This document shows positions 46,813-58,100 of a DNA stretch of 64,000 bases, in pieces. The notes under the pieces are model-generated. The model was given only the letters and a program-made list of their open reading frames with translations. It was not told where the DNA came from and made no database searches. The position numbers were made by a program, and so were the translations under genes. Position 1 is the first letter of the stretch, and each line of letters begins with the position of its first letter. Source of the stretch: Papilionanthe hookeriana x Papilionanthe teres (lineage: Eukaryota; Streptophyta; Magnoliopsida; Asparagales; Orchidaceae); assembly GCA_022702705.1 (NCBI GenBank), contig CM040424.1, positions 79,673,452 through 79,737,451 of the forward strand, given 5' to 3'.

Positions 46813-47214
46813 GGGATGTAAACAAGTTGAGTTGAGCTCGAGCCATGCTCTTATTGAGCTCGGCTTGTTTACCAAATTGTGAGCTCGAGCCATAGAGGCA
46901 GTAGCGACTCACGAGCTGGAACTAAAAATATAATTTTTATGATAGATGACCTAAAAATGTATTGGAGGCAAAGGAGGAAAAGGGTGCAGCGGAAACTCAG
47001 ACGAAAAATGTATGAAAATTACTAAGGATGGACTAATCAGCCGGCTCACGAGTCAATGAGTAGAACCAGGACAAGCTCGAGCACGAGCTTGTTTAATAAA
47101 CCAGCTTCGTTTGAGCGTGAACTCGAGTTAATGGCCCGTTAAGCTCAGTCGATGGCTTGTTCATGAGTCGAGCTTGAACTGGCTCACAAGAAGGCATGGC
47201 TTATTTACAGCCCT
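46813..47214. mobile_element. Fold-back element, third copy of the GAGCTCGAGC family
   Basis: Starts GGGATGTAAACAAGTTGAG and ends CTTATTTACAGCCCT, whose reverse complement AGGGCTGTAAATAAG pairs with the start. Both arms carry GAGCTCGAGCC/GGCTCGAG words, as in the copies at 10864 and 15615. It is about 400 bp with a non-coding, AT-richer centre. Confidence 0.6.
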
Positions 47215-48445
47215 AAACTCGGCCCTCTCTAGTTGACCCGGCCAGGCCAAGTCTTTTAGGCCCAAGCACTAGCTCTATTCAACTTGAACACCAGGACAAG
47301 CCAACCTGGCTAGCTCCAATCGGTCTAATCAGAACCTCTAGTTGGTATGTCGGCTCTGTTGGACTGTGTCAACTCTATTCGACCCGACCAGGATAGCTCT
47401 AGTTGACCCGACTAGGTAACCTCTATTCGGCTTGACTACTAACTCTATTTTGCCTAGAAACCTCTACTCAATATATGATTTATGTCTATTCGGCTCAGCT
47501 AAATTACTTCCATTTGATTCGGCTAGCTCTAGTCATTTCAACAACCTCCAGACGGCCAAACCAACACCATTCAATCCAACCAGCTCTAGCCTACCAAATA
47601 AGCTCTAGTCGCCAGACAGCTCCACTTGACCCAAACCTGCAGCTCTAATCGACACGATAGGCTTCAGACAGTCATCTCTAGCCCACTCCAACATATAATT
47701 TGAGGACTATTTGTAATTCTGGGAAAAGGAAAAATCCAAAACACAGAAAAAATCTAGTAGAGATGACTATTCATCATTATTCATCTCTCTATATCTCTCT
47801 TTCTCTCTCATCCCCCATAATTATACTATATTCCGAGGTTTGATTCAAGGAAGAATTTGGATTCAAGATGCTAAAAAGTGTGGTGAGCTTAAATCATGTC
47901 ACATACAAGAAGACGTGCAACATAAGGGAATGAACTGAGCCTTAAAGAACTTGCCTGGGAGAATAGTTGAACTCATCTAGTTGGCCCAGTCACCTCCAGC
48001 AGGCTCAGCCACCAACTCTCTCAGCCCAAGTAACTCCAAGTGACCCGATTAGCTCCATTCGACCCGACCAACTCCATTCGACCTGACCAATTCCATTTGA
48101 CCCGATCACCCGATCACCAGCTCCATTCAGCCTGACCATCAGTTCCAGTCAACACCAACACTGTCTCCATTCAGCCTGGCCAACGGCTTCGGTCAACACT
48201 GTTTAGCTCATGTAGCTCCATTTTGTTACGCCAACTCTATTATGCCCGCCCAGCTTCAATCGCTCCAGGCAAATCCATTCAGCCACATCCTTCATTTTGC
48301 CTGACCAACTCCATTCAACCCAACCAATTCCACTCGACCCCGGCAACCAACTCTAGTCAACCTGACCATGAACCTGCATTCGGCTGGATCGTCGGCTCCA
48401 TTAGGCCCCATCAGTTTCATTCAACTCGATCCACTCTAGCCTTAC
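47215..48445 (+). repeat. Degenerate minisatellite of CTCCATTCGACCCGACCAA type
   Basis: Two blocks (about 47220-47690 and 47985-48440) are built on a word near 20-22 nt, CTC(C/T)A(T/G)TCGACC(C/T)GACCA, with variants such as CTCTATTCGGCTTGACTA and TCCATTCAGCCTGACCA. They are separated by about 300 bp of AT-rich sequence containing a CTCT run (47787-47810). The ORF at 48223-48468 is an artefact of the repeat. Confidence 0.65.
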
Positions 48446-48969
48446 TACACTTAATATTCTCTCCTTAATTATAGTTTATAGATTAGATATGATCCGCATA
48501 TAAATTTAAATTCAACAACATATACATGTGAAATTTGCAGATGAAGATGGGGGGGTACTCACCCCCTCCAATATTTTAATTAACGATTCCATGAATTATA
48601 AGGGGGTAAAGGAATCAACTTTAGTTCGGACTCAATTATTTCTCAATGTCCGTTGTCAGTACACGCAGACATATTGACAAAAAAAATTGTTTTATTTAAA
48701 AATTACCGCGATATATTTAAAAATATTGGTGGGGGAGAGCCTCGTCCATTTTGACGTACTTGCATCCTGTGTGCGCGGCGTACGGTTTGCCACGTCGATA
48801 AATAAATGAGTGGGGTCCATTGCGTCTACACTTTGACCAAGAGTCAACCAAATAATAAGGCTAGAGCTTAACAGTTCGTCTAATATTGACAGCTATATAA
48901 CAGATTTATTAAGTTGTCAATAATTAAAATTTCTAGTGTAAACTAAATTACCATAAACTTAAAATGAAT

Positions 48970-48992
48970 GTATATATATATATGTATGTATG

Positions 48993-49026
<34 letters not shown>

Positions 49027-49041
49027 TATATATATATATAC
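48970..49041. repeat. Compound (TA)n/(CA)n microsatellite
   Basis: TATATATG and TATA runs, then ACACACACACAC and again TATA. Confidence 0.85.
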
Positions 49042-49059
49042 GCACTCAATTCACTATAA

Positions 49060-49235
49060 GTCTCCTCAGTTTAGGGGTTCGATCTCACCGTGGTGCGGGG
49101 GTCTCGAATTATAGGCACGTGGCGTCGCTCTCATCATAGAGCTAGAATGCGCGTGAGAAATCGATATGTTGACATCTGCGAGTCAGTTGTAAGTCTCCTG
49201 AGGTCGAGGGTTCGAATCCTAGTCACAAAACATAT
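49060..49235 (+). other. Two tRNA-like (SINE-type) segments in tandem
   Basis: TAAGTCTCCTCAGTTTAGGGGTTCGATCTC (49056-49085) and TAAGTCTCCTGAGGTCGAGGGTTCGAATCC (49190-49219) are two copies of the same sequence, each ending in a tRNA B-box-like GGGTTCGANNC. They are about 134 bp apart. Upstream of the second is GCGAGTCAGTTG, a weak D-arm-like phrase. No acceptor-stem pairing that would make a true tRNA gene is visible. A SINE with a duplicated head is the likeliest reading. Confidence 0.45.
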
Positions 49236-49259
49236 ATAAAAGTAAATCTATTTCACCGC

Positions 49260-50197
49260 ATAATTTGAGGTTTATAAGAGTTAAACAAAAAAAAGAAAGA
49301 TAAAAAACGAAAGTAATGAGAATTGTAATAATCTTTGAGTTGCTTATATTTCTTCTCCTTGTTTTGCTAAGCCAAGTAAACTTTTCACTTACACGCTAAC
49401 AATGGATTCACTCGATCAAACACATTGTACTCACACTCTTCGCACTCTATAATCTCTCTAATGATGGTTCCACCTCCCTTAAGATTCTCTAGTGACTCCC
49501 CTTCCCCTTAAGTAATTCATGAACTCCAAATCATCCTTTCCGCAAAAACATTTGAAATTTGGGATGCATGATTGTTTTGTCGGTCATCGTGTTGCAGTGC
49601 TCTAAGTACAACAGTTCAACACTTCAAGCATGGTGTGTTGATGCCAAGCTCCATGTCTTTTGGCTCTATGCTCTATTGTCAATAGTACTGCAGTGCTCAA
49701 AGTCAAGTGTGGTGCCTTGCTGTTAAGAAATCTTTTGAAAAATTTTCTAGACGACACAACAACGTGGGGCATAGTGTTGTGACATTATTATAATAATTGC
49801 TACAATATGTTCTCTCCAAGTTAATGTTCTATCAATTTAAGTATAAAAACACAAAATAAACTACATAAAAGCATAAAATAACATGAAATTTATGTAAAAA
49901 TACACCTAATATTTATGTATTTTAAATGCTTACCACATGTCAATGATCAACTCATTGCATAATGATGAATTCACTTGTACGATATCTCAAAAATTTGGTT
50001 GCCTCAACAAATTGGGTTTAGACTATAAAACTTTAAAGGTTTCCATGAAAGACCATACTTTTTCCACTATCTTAATGTTTTACCTCATATTTCATATTAG
50101 GGCATTCTTGATGATGACTCAACTTATAAGGTACCTCAAAAATACAATCATACTTATAAGATAACTCAAAAATCCAATCATACTATCAAATTAAGTT

Positions 50198-50250
<53 letters not shown>

Positions 50251-50790
50251 CAAAAGATCATATTTTTGTATCGACCTTCGTGTTGAATATTATTAAAAAA
50301 ATTCAAGGGGAAAGAAATTATTACATCGTGTTTCTCTCTTTATTTAATAAATTATTTTTGTATCTGCTATATTCTAACATTCCTCATCATTTTCTTAAAC
50401 TTAATTTATTGGTCAATATAGTTAAATATTTCTATGAATCCTTAATTTTATCAATAAGATCGCCAACATATTGTCAATCTTTTAGTAGACTAATTCTTTG
50501 TGGTTGTGTAGATTGTATTATCATCACCATTATTTTAATCGAATGGTGTCAAGTGATCCAAGTGGATAACACTCAAAGCATCTGGTTTGTCTGTACTATA
50601 CACTAAGAAGGTTTGATTATGACCTATTTAAATTAAGGGATAGTTACATACATATCACCCGAAATTCTACTATTTACAAAATCAAATGAACAAGACTTAC
50701 AAAATGGCTTGAATTTGGTGTTATTCATGAGATCAAGACGAATATTTCAATGCAGAGAGGAGAATGAGATCAAGATTAATTTTTCATTCG
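49260..50790. other. AT-rich intergenic DNA
   Basis: No gene supported. Includes an (AT)n run at 50210-50246. ORFs at 49937-50164 and 50247-50606 are in AT-rich sequence without recognisable features. Confidence 0.4.
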
Positions 50791-50794
50791 GGCT

Positions 50795-51240
50795 AATCCA
50801 ACCTGACTCGAGTTGACCCAAATCAACTTAAATCACCTGATCAACCCGACTTAACTCGGATTAACCTAAATCAACTTCAACCATCGGGTTAACCCTAGTT
50901 GTCAACTCTACCTAACTCGGGTTAACCCAAATTAGCTTAAACCATTCAGGTCAACCTAAACTAACTCGTGTTAACCCAAATCAACCCAAACCACCAGGTC
51001 AACCCGACCTAAATTGGGTCAATCCAAATCATTGTAAATCATCGGGTCAACCTGACCTAACTCGGGTTAACACAAAACAACTGAAAACCAACTAGGTCAG
51101 CCCAACCTAACTCTGATTAACCCAATTAAACTTAAACCATTCGGCTCAACCAAACCTTACCCAGATTAACTCAAATCAACCTAAATCACAAGGTCAACTG
51201 AACCTAACTTGAGTCAACCCAAATCAACTTAAACCTATAC
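50795..51240 (+). repeat. Minisatellite of about 47 nt, ACTCGGGTTAACCCAAATCAAC type
   Basis: About nine to ten degenerate units built on CGACCTAACTCGGGTTAACC, then CAAATCAACTTAAACCACC and GGTCAACC. The period is close to 47 nt, judged from successive ACTCGGNTTAACC anchors. Non-coding. Confidence 0.75.
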
Positions 51241-51244
51241 ATAA

Positions 51245-53620
51245 AACGGTGTCCTTCATGCTTAAAATGTGAAAAGGCGTCCTTCACATTAATCACGTAA
51301 ACATAGACTCACTACTTATTCATTGTTGGTTGGAAAAGTTGATAAGAACTTGTATTCCCAATCCCAAAGCAAAATCCAACTTCCCTTTTTGCCGGTTGCC
51401 ACTTTTTTAGAACCTACAATAATATGCAAACTAACAATAGTATAAATTCAACGAGTCTTGCAATGCTTAATTTTGATAATTTTGATATTGTGAGTCACTT
51501 AAATGTAAAAAATATGTATTATGTCCACCCTAAATATTGGTTGTGAGGACAGCTCGTAGGTCTTAAAAATCATAAAGCTCTTAACTAATTTAAGCTAACG
51601 AATTGTCGTTAGATTACAATAATGCTTCCCAGTTGGTCTCTTGAGTTTACGCATACAGTATGGTTCTAACGGTGGAGAATATGCCAGCAAGCATATTTCT
51701 TTAATAGACAATCATAATGAGTGGGAATATAATGATTAAAACATGCTGGCAATAAGTTTTAATAATATTATATTTAGTTTTTAGATAAATATAAAATATA
51801 AATAAATAATTAATATTTTTATTATGCTTAGCTCGAAGTCAATTATACTAATTGGGGTATTTACATAATGTTTGATTGAGATCTGTCATGTATGTCATAC
51901 CCAAGGATCGGGAATGTGGGACCAGAAATGAGAGATAGAGATATCACATACATACTTGCCTTATCAGGGGGAATAGGGGTATCCCCGTGCTCGATGACCA
52001 ATTTTATAAATTAAAAAGTGAGAGCCAATAAAACCCCTTTTACAAGTGTTGGACCCTTTATTTATAGAACAATCCGCCTTTGCTTTAATGACGAGGCTGA
52101 GGATATTTTGAGTCATTTCATACTTGGTGCCGCTTCTAGCATCATTTGATGGTTATGGATTCTCCGCCTGAGAGACTTCTCTTCGCTCGACTGAGATGTC
52201 TTCAATCGATCATTCTATCTGGATTCAGTGCCACATGTGCTTTTCGCGGTGATGAGTGCGGATGTTGCGAGTGTCGGGTCTGGTTGGTCTTTACGGATGT
52301 TCGACCACAGATGACAGTTGATTGGGAGGTTGAGCTCCAGCTAATTGGTTGAATAATCATAGATCTTAAGATTTTCTATTATATATGTTTGTCCACTATC
52401 AATTGGTAGAGATAGTCCTCGTTGGTCATCCTTAGGCTACTCGATCTCTGATCAAACATTTTAGTTTTAGATTTGGTACAGGTTACTTGTGATCTTTGCA
52501 TGTCATTTTTTGATATACATAATAAGTTCCTCAATTTTCTTGCTCCATTATAATGACAGCTACAACAATAGGAAAATTTTGAAATAAAATGAATCATATA
52601 ATAATCTTTATTTAATACCATAAATAAAATTCCATAGATTTATGTGTCAGCGACCATTATACATAGGGCGCCATAGGGCCAACCTCATCATCTAGAATAT
52701 GTTCCTCTTCTGAGTTGTTGTTCGTTGCTTGTTGTTTGATTATGGAGAAATGATCTAATTCCGCTCTAAAACCCATTGATAATGTTAGGATACTAGTCGC
52801 TTTCAAGATCAAATCGAGCCGACCTGAGGGCGAGCTATCAATGAAGAAATTGGCCAATAGACCAAAATCGATTGAAGGAGTGAGGGTGGATGAGTTGTGT
52901 GATACAGTTTGCGGTATTCTAAGAAATAATTTACCTAAGTTTGGCAAAGAGCATTATGCTTCAATGACAGACCCTCCCGTGAAAACTTCCTTTGAGTTGC
53001 AGACCCAGCAGAATATCATGAATATTTTCCTTCTGCCCGATACTCCACGAGTCGACGGAGATGACTATCCGAGCGAGAAGGGGTTGGTTGATCATTTTCT
53101 GTCATGTGATATGGGTGGGATAATTTGGTTTTGATGTGAATCGTATCCTAGGAAAATTATTCTCCTTTTTCTTTTTTGAATAACATGGTGCTTACTAACA
53201 ACTTTTCATTTCATAGACGTAGATCCTCCTGTCGGACAATTGCCTGGCGACGATGGTGGTAGTGACTCGATCCTATGGACAGAGCCGAGTCCCAAGGTAC
53301 CAACCGATAGTGAAAAAGATATGGCAAGTCGCCCGTCTAAAACTAATGAGGTTCGGGGTGAAACCTACGAGATATATTGGTTGTGACCTAGGAACTTAGA
53401 AAGTCGTTTGGAGGAATTAGAGGTAAATATGCCCCGACATGTTTGGACTTGCAAGCAAACCTAGAGGAGATGCACGAGGAAACAGTCAGTATTTGTAAAA
53501 GATTGATAAACTCTGAGAGGAGTTATAAAGGTCAGTTTATACATTCTTTGTAAATACTGCAACTATCTCGATTACTCCGCCAAATGGTGCAATGTAATTC
53601 CCTTGATATAATTAAATTTT
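51245..53620. other. Repeat-like DNA with unrecognised ORFs
   Basis: From about 51890, phrases such as GGACCAGAAATGAGAGATAGAG and CAATAAAACCCCTTTTAC suggest an LTR or unclassified retroelement leader. Plus-strand ORFs at 52146-52352 (Cys-rich: CAFRGDECGCCECRVW) and 52841-53134 (VDELCDTVCGILRNNLPKFG) have protein-like composition. Between them, minus-strand ORFs overlap. None matches a family I know. A gag-like or transposase-like remnant is possible. Confidence 0.3.
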
Positions 53621-53624
53621 ATGA

Positions 53625-53960
53625 AGAATTGATTGCCTTAATGATGTCGAAATTAAGTCATATTACGCTTGTTATATTCCTCATGTCAGGATGCACAATT
53701 TAACTATGAATCTTTTCAAATTTAGAGATCATTTGGTCTCTCAAACTATGTTTCAAATCTCATATTTATGCTTCAAATGCATGATCTGCGCTCACTTATG
53801 CTCAGATCATTTTTTATGTCGTTTTGATTTGTTTAACTCGAAACTTTACTTAATCAAAAATTGCACCGTTTTCATTTCAAATTGAATTTAAATGCTTCTT
53901 GTCCAAATATACATTCAAAGTCGTGCCAATCAATATTATTTTTCGGGGCATATCATATGC
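53625..53960 (+). repeat. 3' tail module of the dispersed repeat family
   Basis: TTGCCTTAATGATGTCGAAATTAAGTC, TTATATTCCTCATGTCAGGATGC, CAAATTTAGAGATCATTTGG and CAAAGTCGTGCCAATCAATA, in the order seen at 3620-3980. The 5' part is not recognised here. The ORF at 53691-53885 is within it. Confidence 0.5.
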
Positions 53961-54429
53961 ATATATACAAACAAATTTTCATTGAAGTTATTCCTGACTG
54001 GTCGGAAACGGCTCATTTATTGATCTCACAACCTGTTTGAAAACTTTTTTTTTCTTTTTCCATTTCATTAATGAAATGCCAACATCTTTGAAAAATAGGG
54101 TTTGCGATTGTCCATATTTTGTGCTGAGCTAATTATTTTGTCGCATGCTTCCCTTCATCTTAAGATATCCCTCCCTTGAATGGAGAAGAAAATTCTGTTT
54201 GGACCATTCTCTCTTTTGTTGCCATCATCAAAATGTAAACTTCATAATTACATCATCTTAGCTGTTAGCCTTATCTCATCTATTTATAAATTTATGTCTT
54301 CATTAATAATTACAGAAGTATTTATGCGGGAAACTTGTAAAGAAAAAAAAATCACAAGATCCAATCTAGTTGAAGAGTTCAATTATGAATGATGAGCACA
54401 ATTATAACTACATATCTCATAGGCGGGAA

Positions 54430-55150
54430 AGCGTTAGAAGATCTGCCATGTTACAACATTGATGTGCGGATGATTTTTTTGCAAGGAGCGAGCGGCGACA
54501 GATAGTATTCGGTGGCGGTCGGTAGGTGGTGGTCGATGACTGTCGGTAGTGGTTAACGACAATCAGCAGTTGTCGACGGCGATCGACAATGCTGGACAGT
54601 GACAGACGGTGCTCAACGATGGTCTGCTGTGGTCGACAGCGGAAGAAGCGCTCGGCGGCGGTTGGCGGTGATTAACGTCTGTCAGTAGATGACGGTTGGC
54701 GGTTGGCGGTGGTCGACGACGACATAAATGATATTGGACTTCAACTCTTTCTTAAAGCATGAAGCTCTCTTTTCACGCTTCAAACTCTCCTCCAACTTCA
54801 AGTTCACTTATCTCTCATAAAGAGGAATGAGACTCTAATATGAATAATTTAAATTAGAAGTCTTAGAAGGCTTCTCTTAATCAGATAATGTTTGATTAAC
54901 ACTTGAGTGCATTTTGAGTGATTTAGGAATCCTACACATCAGAATCAACATTCGTTTGAGCTTTAAATATGTCCAGAAAACTTTGAAAAGCGGTTTAATG
55001 AGTTGTCTAGGCTTGATTTAGTTCAAATTAGATCAATTTTGATAACATTTGTTTCTTCTCAAACTTTTTATCGAGATTTTAATATCTCTTACTTAAAAAT
55101 TTATCTCGAAATTCATATCTTGCATCGTGATTTATGCCAAATAAAAAAAA
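54430..55150 (+). repeat. Dispersed repeat unit with GGTCGACGACGG array
   Basis: 54480-54725 is an array of GGTGGTCGA, GCGGTCGG and ACGACGGTCG words with no fixed period. The tail module (54905-55145) has TTGAGTGCATTTTGAGTGATT, TAGATCAATTTTGATAAC and TCTCGAAATTCATATC. It belongs with the units at 33338 and 60831; the 5' part is degenerate. Confidence 0.5.
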
Positions 55151-55159
55151 AATTATTGG

Positions 55160-58100
55160 AGTCGTATCAATACATATAATCCTAATAATTTATTTTCTAT
55201 CATATATTATATAGTAAAAAATTAGATACTTTATTAACAAATAACAATTTTTTTTAATAAAAAAATATAATTATCAAATTTTTAAATAAACTTTTTAATA
55301 AAAATTATGTGACAGCTCTACCCCACATTTATTTCCACATGTGCGTTCAAGCAAATGAGCAAATCATTACATATACGACCTCAATAAAAAGCTAAATATT
55401 TTATAAATAACTTAGAAAAAATAAAAATATTATTTATTACTGAGTCAGTAAAATGGTAGAAGTTAGAGGCATCCAATAGTGAGTAAAGCGACAGTCACTT
55501 GAATGATGCGTTCAACTTTGTCTATGTTTTTAAGGAGAAGCATAAATTACTCAATATATGTATACAGAGATGGAAGTGATGGAAGAGAAATTATTGGAAG
55601 TAGAATTGATTTATTTTCCAAAGAACACTATTTGTCTTATTAGAACGCATGTCAATCACTTTATCACGTGTACTGACCATTTCATGAGTAGTCACTATCG
55701 TGTCCAACAAGCACCGAAAATACAATGGGCTTATGGGAGAAAGTATTATGTTAATCGCATTAATTGAAATGATTAAATTAGATATAAAAAAATTTCATGT
55801 GATTTTTTATTATTTGTTACATGTGGAAATTAGTATGTGGGCCGCGGGAGGAGGAGGAGGAGGAGAGAGAAGAGAGAACATTAGGAATCTGGAAAAAGTA
55901 AATAGATCAGATTCTCTTTAGTTGTCATTTTGCCTCCTATTTATAGAAGCGTTCTTGTACAATTACAGAAAGAAGGAGATGATTATAGAAACCACCCTTA
56001 ATGCAATCAATGTGTTGATTTAATACAAAATTTATTTTACAAATTGAATTCGGATATGATGGCAATCAGCCGGTCGACGTGTTTTGGTTCGGTCGACTGA
56101 AGTGACGAGCATCGTGGTGGTTGTTTCTACCGAGATATGAGTGGTCGGTCAGCTAATTGAGTATGGTCGGCTTTTAGGGAGCTTCGGCAGTTCGGACCAC
56201 AAATAAGCCCGCCGACCAGATACATCGTTTACGAATGTGGATGTCCTTCATCAGTTTGTTGATCTTTCAGATGATCGGTTCTAATCATGTCTCTTAAATT
56301 TAATGTCTCGATCATTTGTGCAATCTTTTTAGATCGTACATGAGGTCAATTTTTTAAAAGCTTTTCCTATTTTGCAACTAGTAGCACCTATTAGAATCCT
56401 TGGATCCTTAGGACGAGGCCAGTGACAATGACTCTGTCAAAACATACGTCAACTTGTTGACATAACCCTGCACTTACTTAGATATTGGTTTGGACACTAC
56501 GTTAGATGGTGCACTAGGCTAAGTACTAAGATGCGAGGTAGTCATTTTGATTTCTCGACTATAGTTATCAATTGGTTTGGTTACCCAAGCTAGGCATCAC
56601 CTTTTGTGCTTTTGACATGCTTGTATGCTTACTAATTTGATAAGCATGACAATATATTAGGTTGGTCTTCTTGAAGGGAGTCATACCTAAAATACACACC
56701 TCATGTGTAATAGGGAGGAGCAACATAATGGTTATGATTAACTCTTTTCTGCAAGCGATGCTTAGCTCCTCATGACAAAAATGGCTCATATGCGTTGCAT
56801 CTTTGTTAGTTTTCTCGCTAATGTTGTTTTCATGCAGGTTAAATCCTTTTTTCTATGTACTTTTTAGTGTCCTTAAGAGAGTCTTATATTAGACATAAGG
56901 TATTACACGACTTTCGAGGTGCCAGACGGGCATAACCACATGACGGGGCCAAGAGCTGCTTGCGCGTGTACCATAATTTTAAATCATATTTATGTATAGA
57001 ATCAATATTAGTTATACACTTATGCGGTGTCTGACTGCCATTTTGGTGTTTCTGCGATATGTCGCCGACTTAGAGGTACTAACCTCTTATTATTTTATAT
57101 TTGACTTATTTTATTGCATTTCTTGCACGCTTATATGCTTAGAATGGCTTCTCCTTTTTTGGAACATGCTTTTGTCTGTGAATGCAGTATATCACTTAGG
57201 CTCTCGAGAACCTAAGTTTATAAAATTTCTCACAAAATCCTAACAAATTTTCAAGGTAAATTAAAATTATGGATTAAAAGATTCATGACTTTCTAAAACC
57301 TCTTTCTACTTTCAGCATGGCTTTCAGGCTGGTTTTAAAATAGGTTGCATAGTACGACCTTCAACCAAGTCATAATAATAGGTCCTCCACATTAGGACTT
57401 AAACAGTTAACTGCATCACAGACATGTCCCGAACATAATTATCTGTGCTTCTCTAAGCCGAATGACCCAATATAGATTTCTACTTTGGTGGTTGTCTAGA
57501 GCGCTCAGGGTATTAGATGTTTTCCTGACCAGATTGGGAGTAAGCCCTACTTTTGGGAGTGTTTCTGGTTTCATAGATGAACCTCCATTTATTTTCCTTT
57601 CAAGCGGCATCCACGCCACTTTGATTGGTATAAGTCTCACCTTCAGAGTTGCACCTATTAGTCATATGATAAAGTTTTATTCTTTTGACCTTGGGGCTTA
57701 TGAGGTCCCTGTGGGCGACACAATTCACAGATTGCTGATTAGGGATCTCCAGACTTGTTGGTTGAGTACCTTCAAGACCGGGTAGACTTAGGGTCATAAT
57801 AATTTGGGATGACAGGTCCGTGGTACCTCTAACCTGACTACCTCTACATCTTAGATATAACTCCTCCCTTCCTTTGACGACCCCCTTCGAGGCCTGTAGC
57901 TCCTTTGATGCTTCGTCGATGTCATCTCGTAGTCCTCAATTGTGGTTAGGTTGTTGTCCATTTGGGATAACAATGATTCACACTCTGCTCTCCTGGCCTT
58001 GTCTGGCCTTGGAAGCATAGTGTGGACTCTACAAAATGACCCAGTTATTTCACAGACCTCGGTTGTTGGTGAGCGACTACACACTTGGGATGTGAGAGAC

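Noticed and set aside
49190..49235. A functional tRNA gene
   Set aside because: Only a B-box-like arm is present; no acceptor or anticodon stem can be paired.
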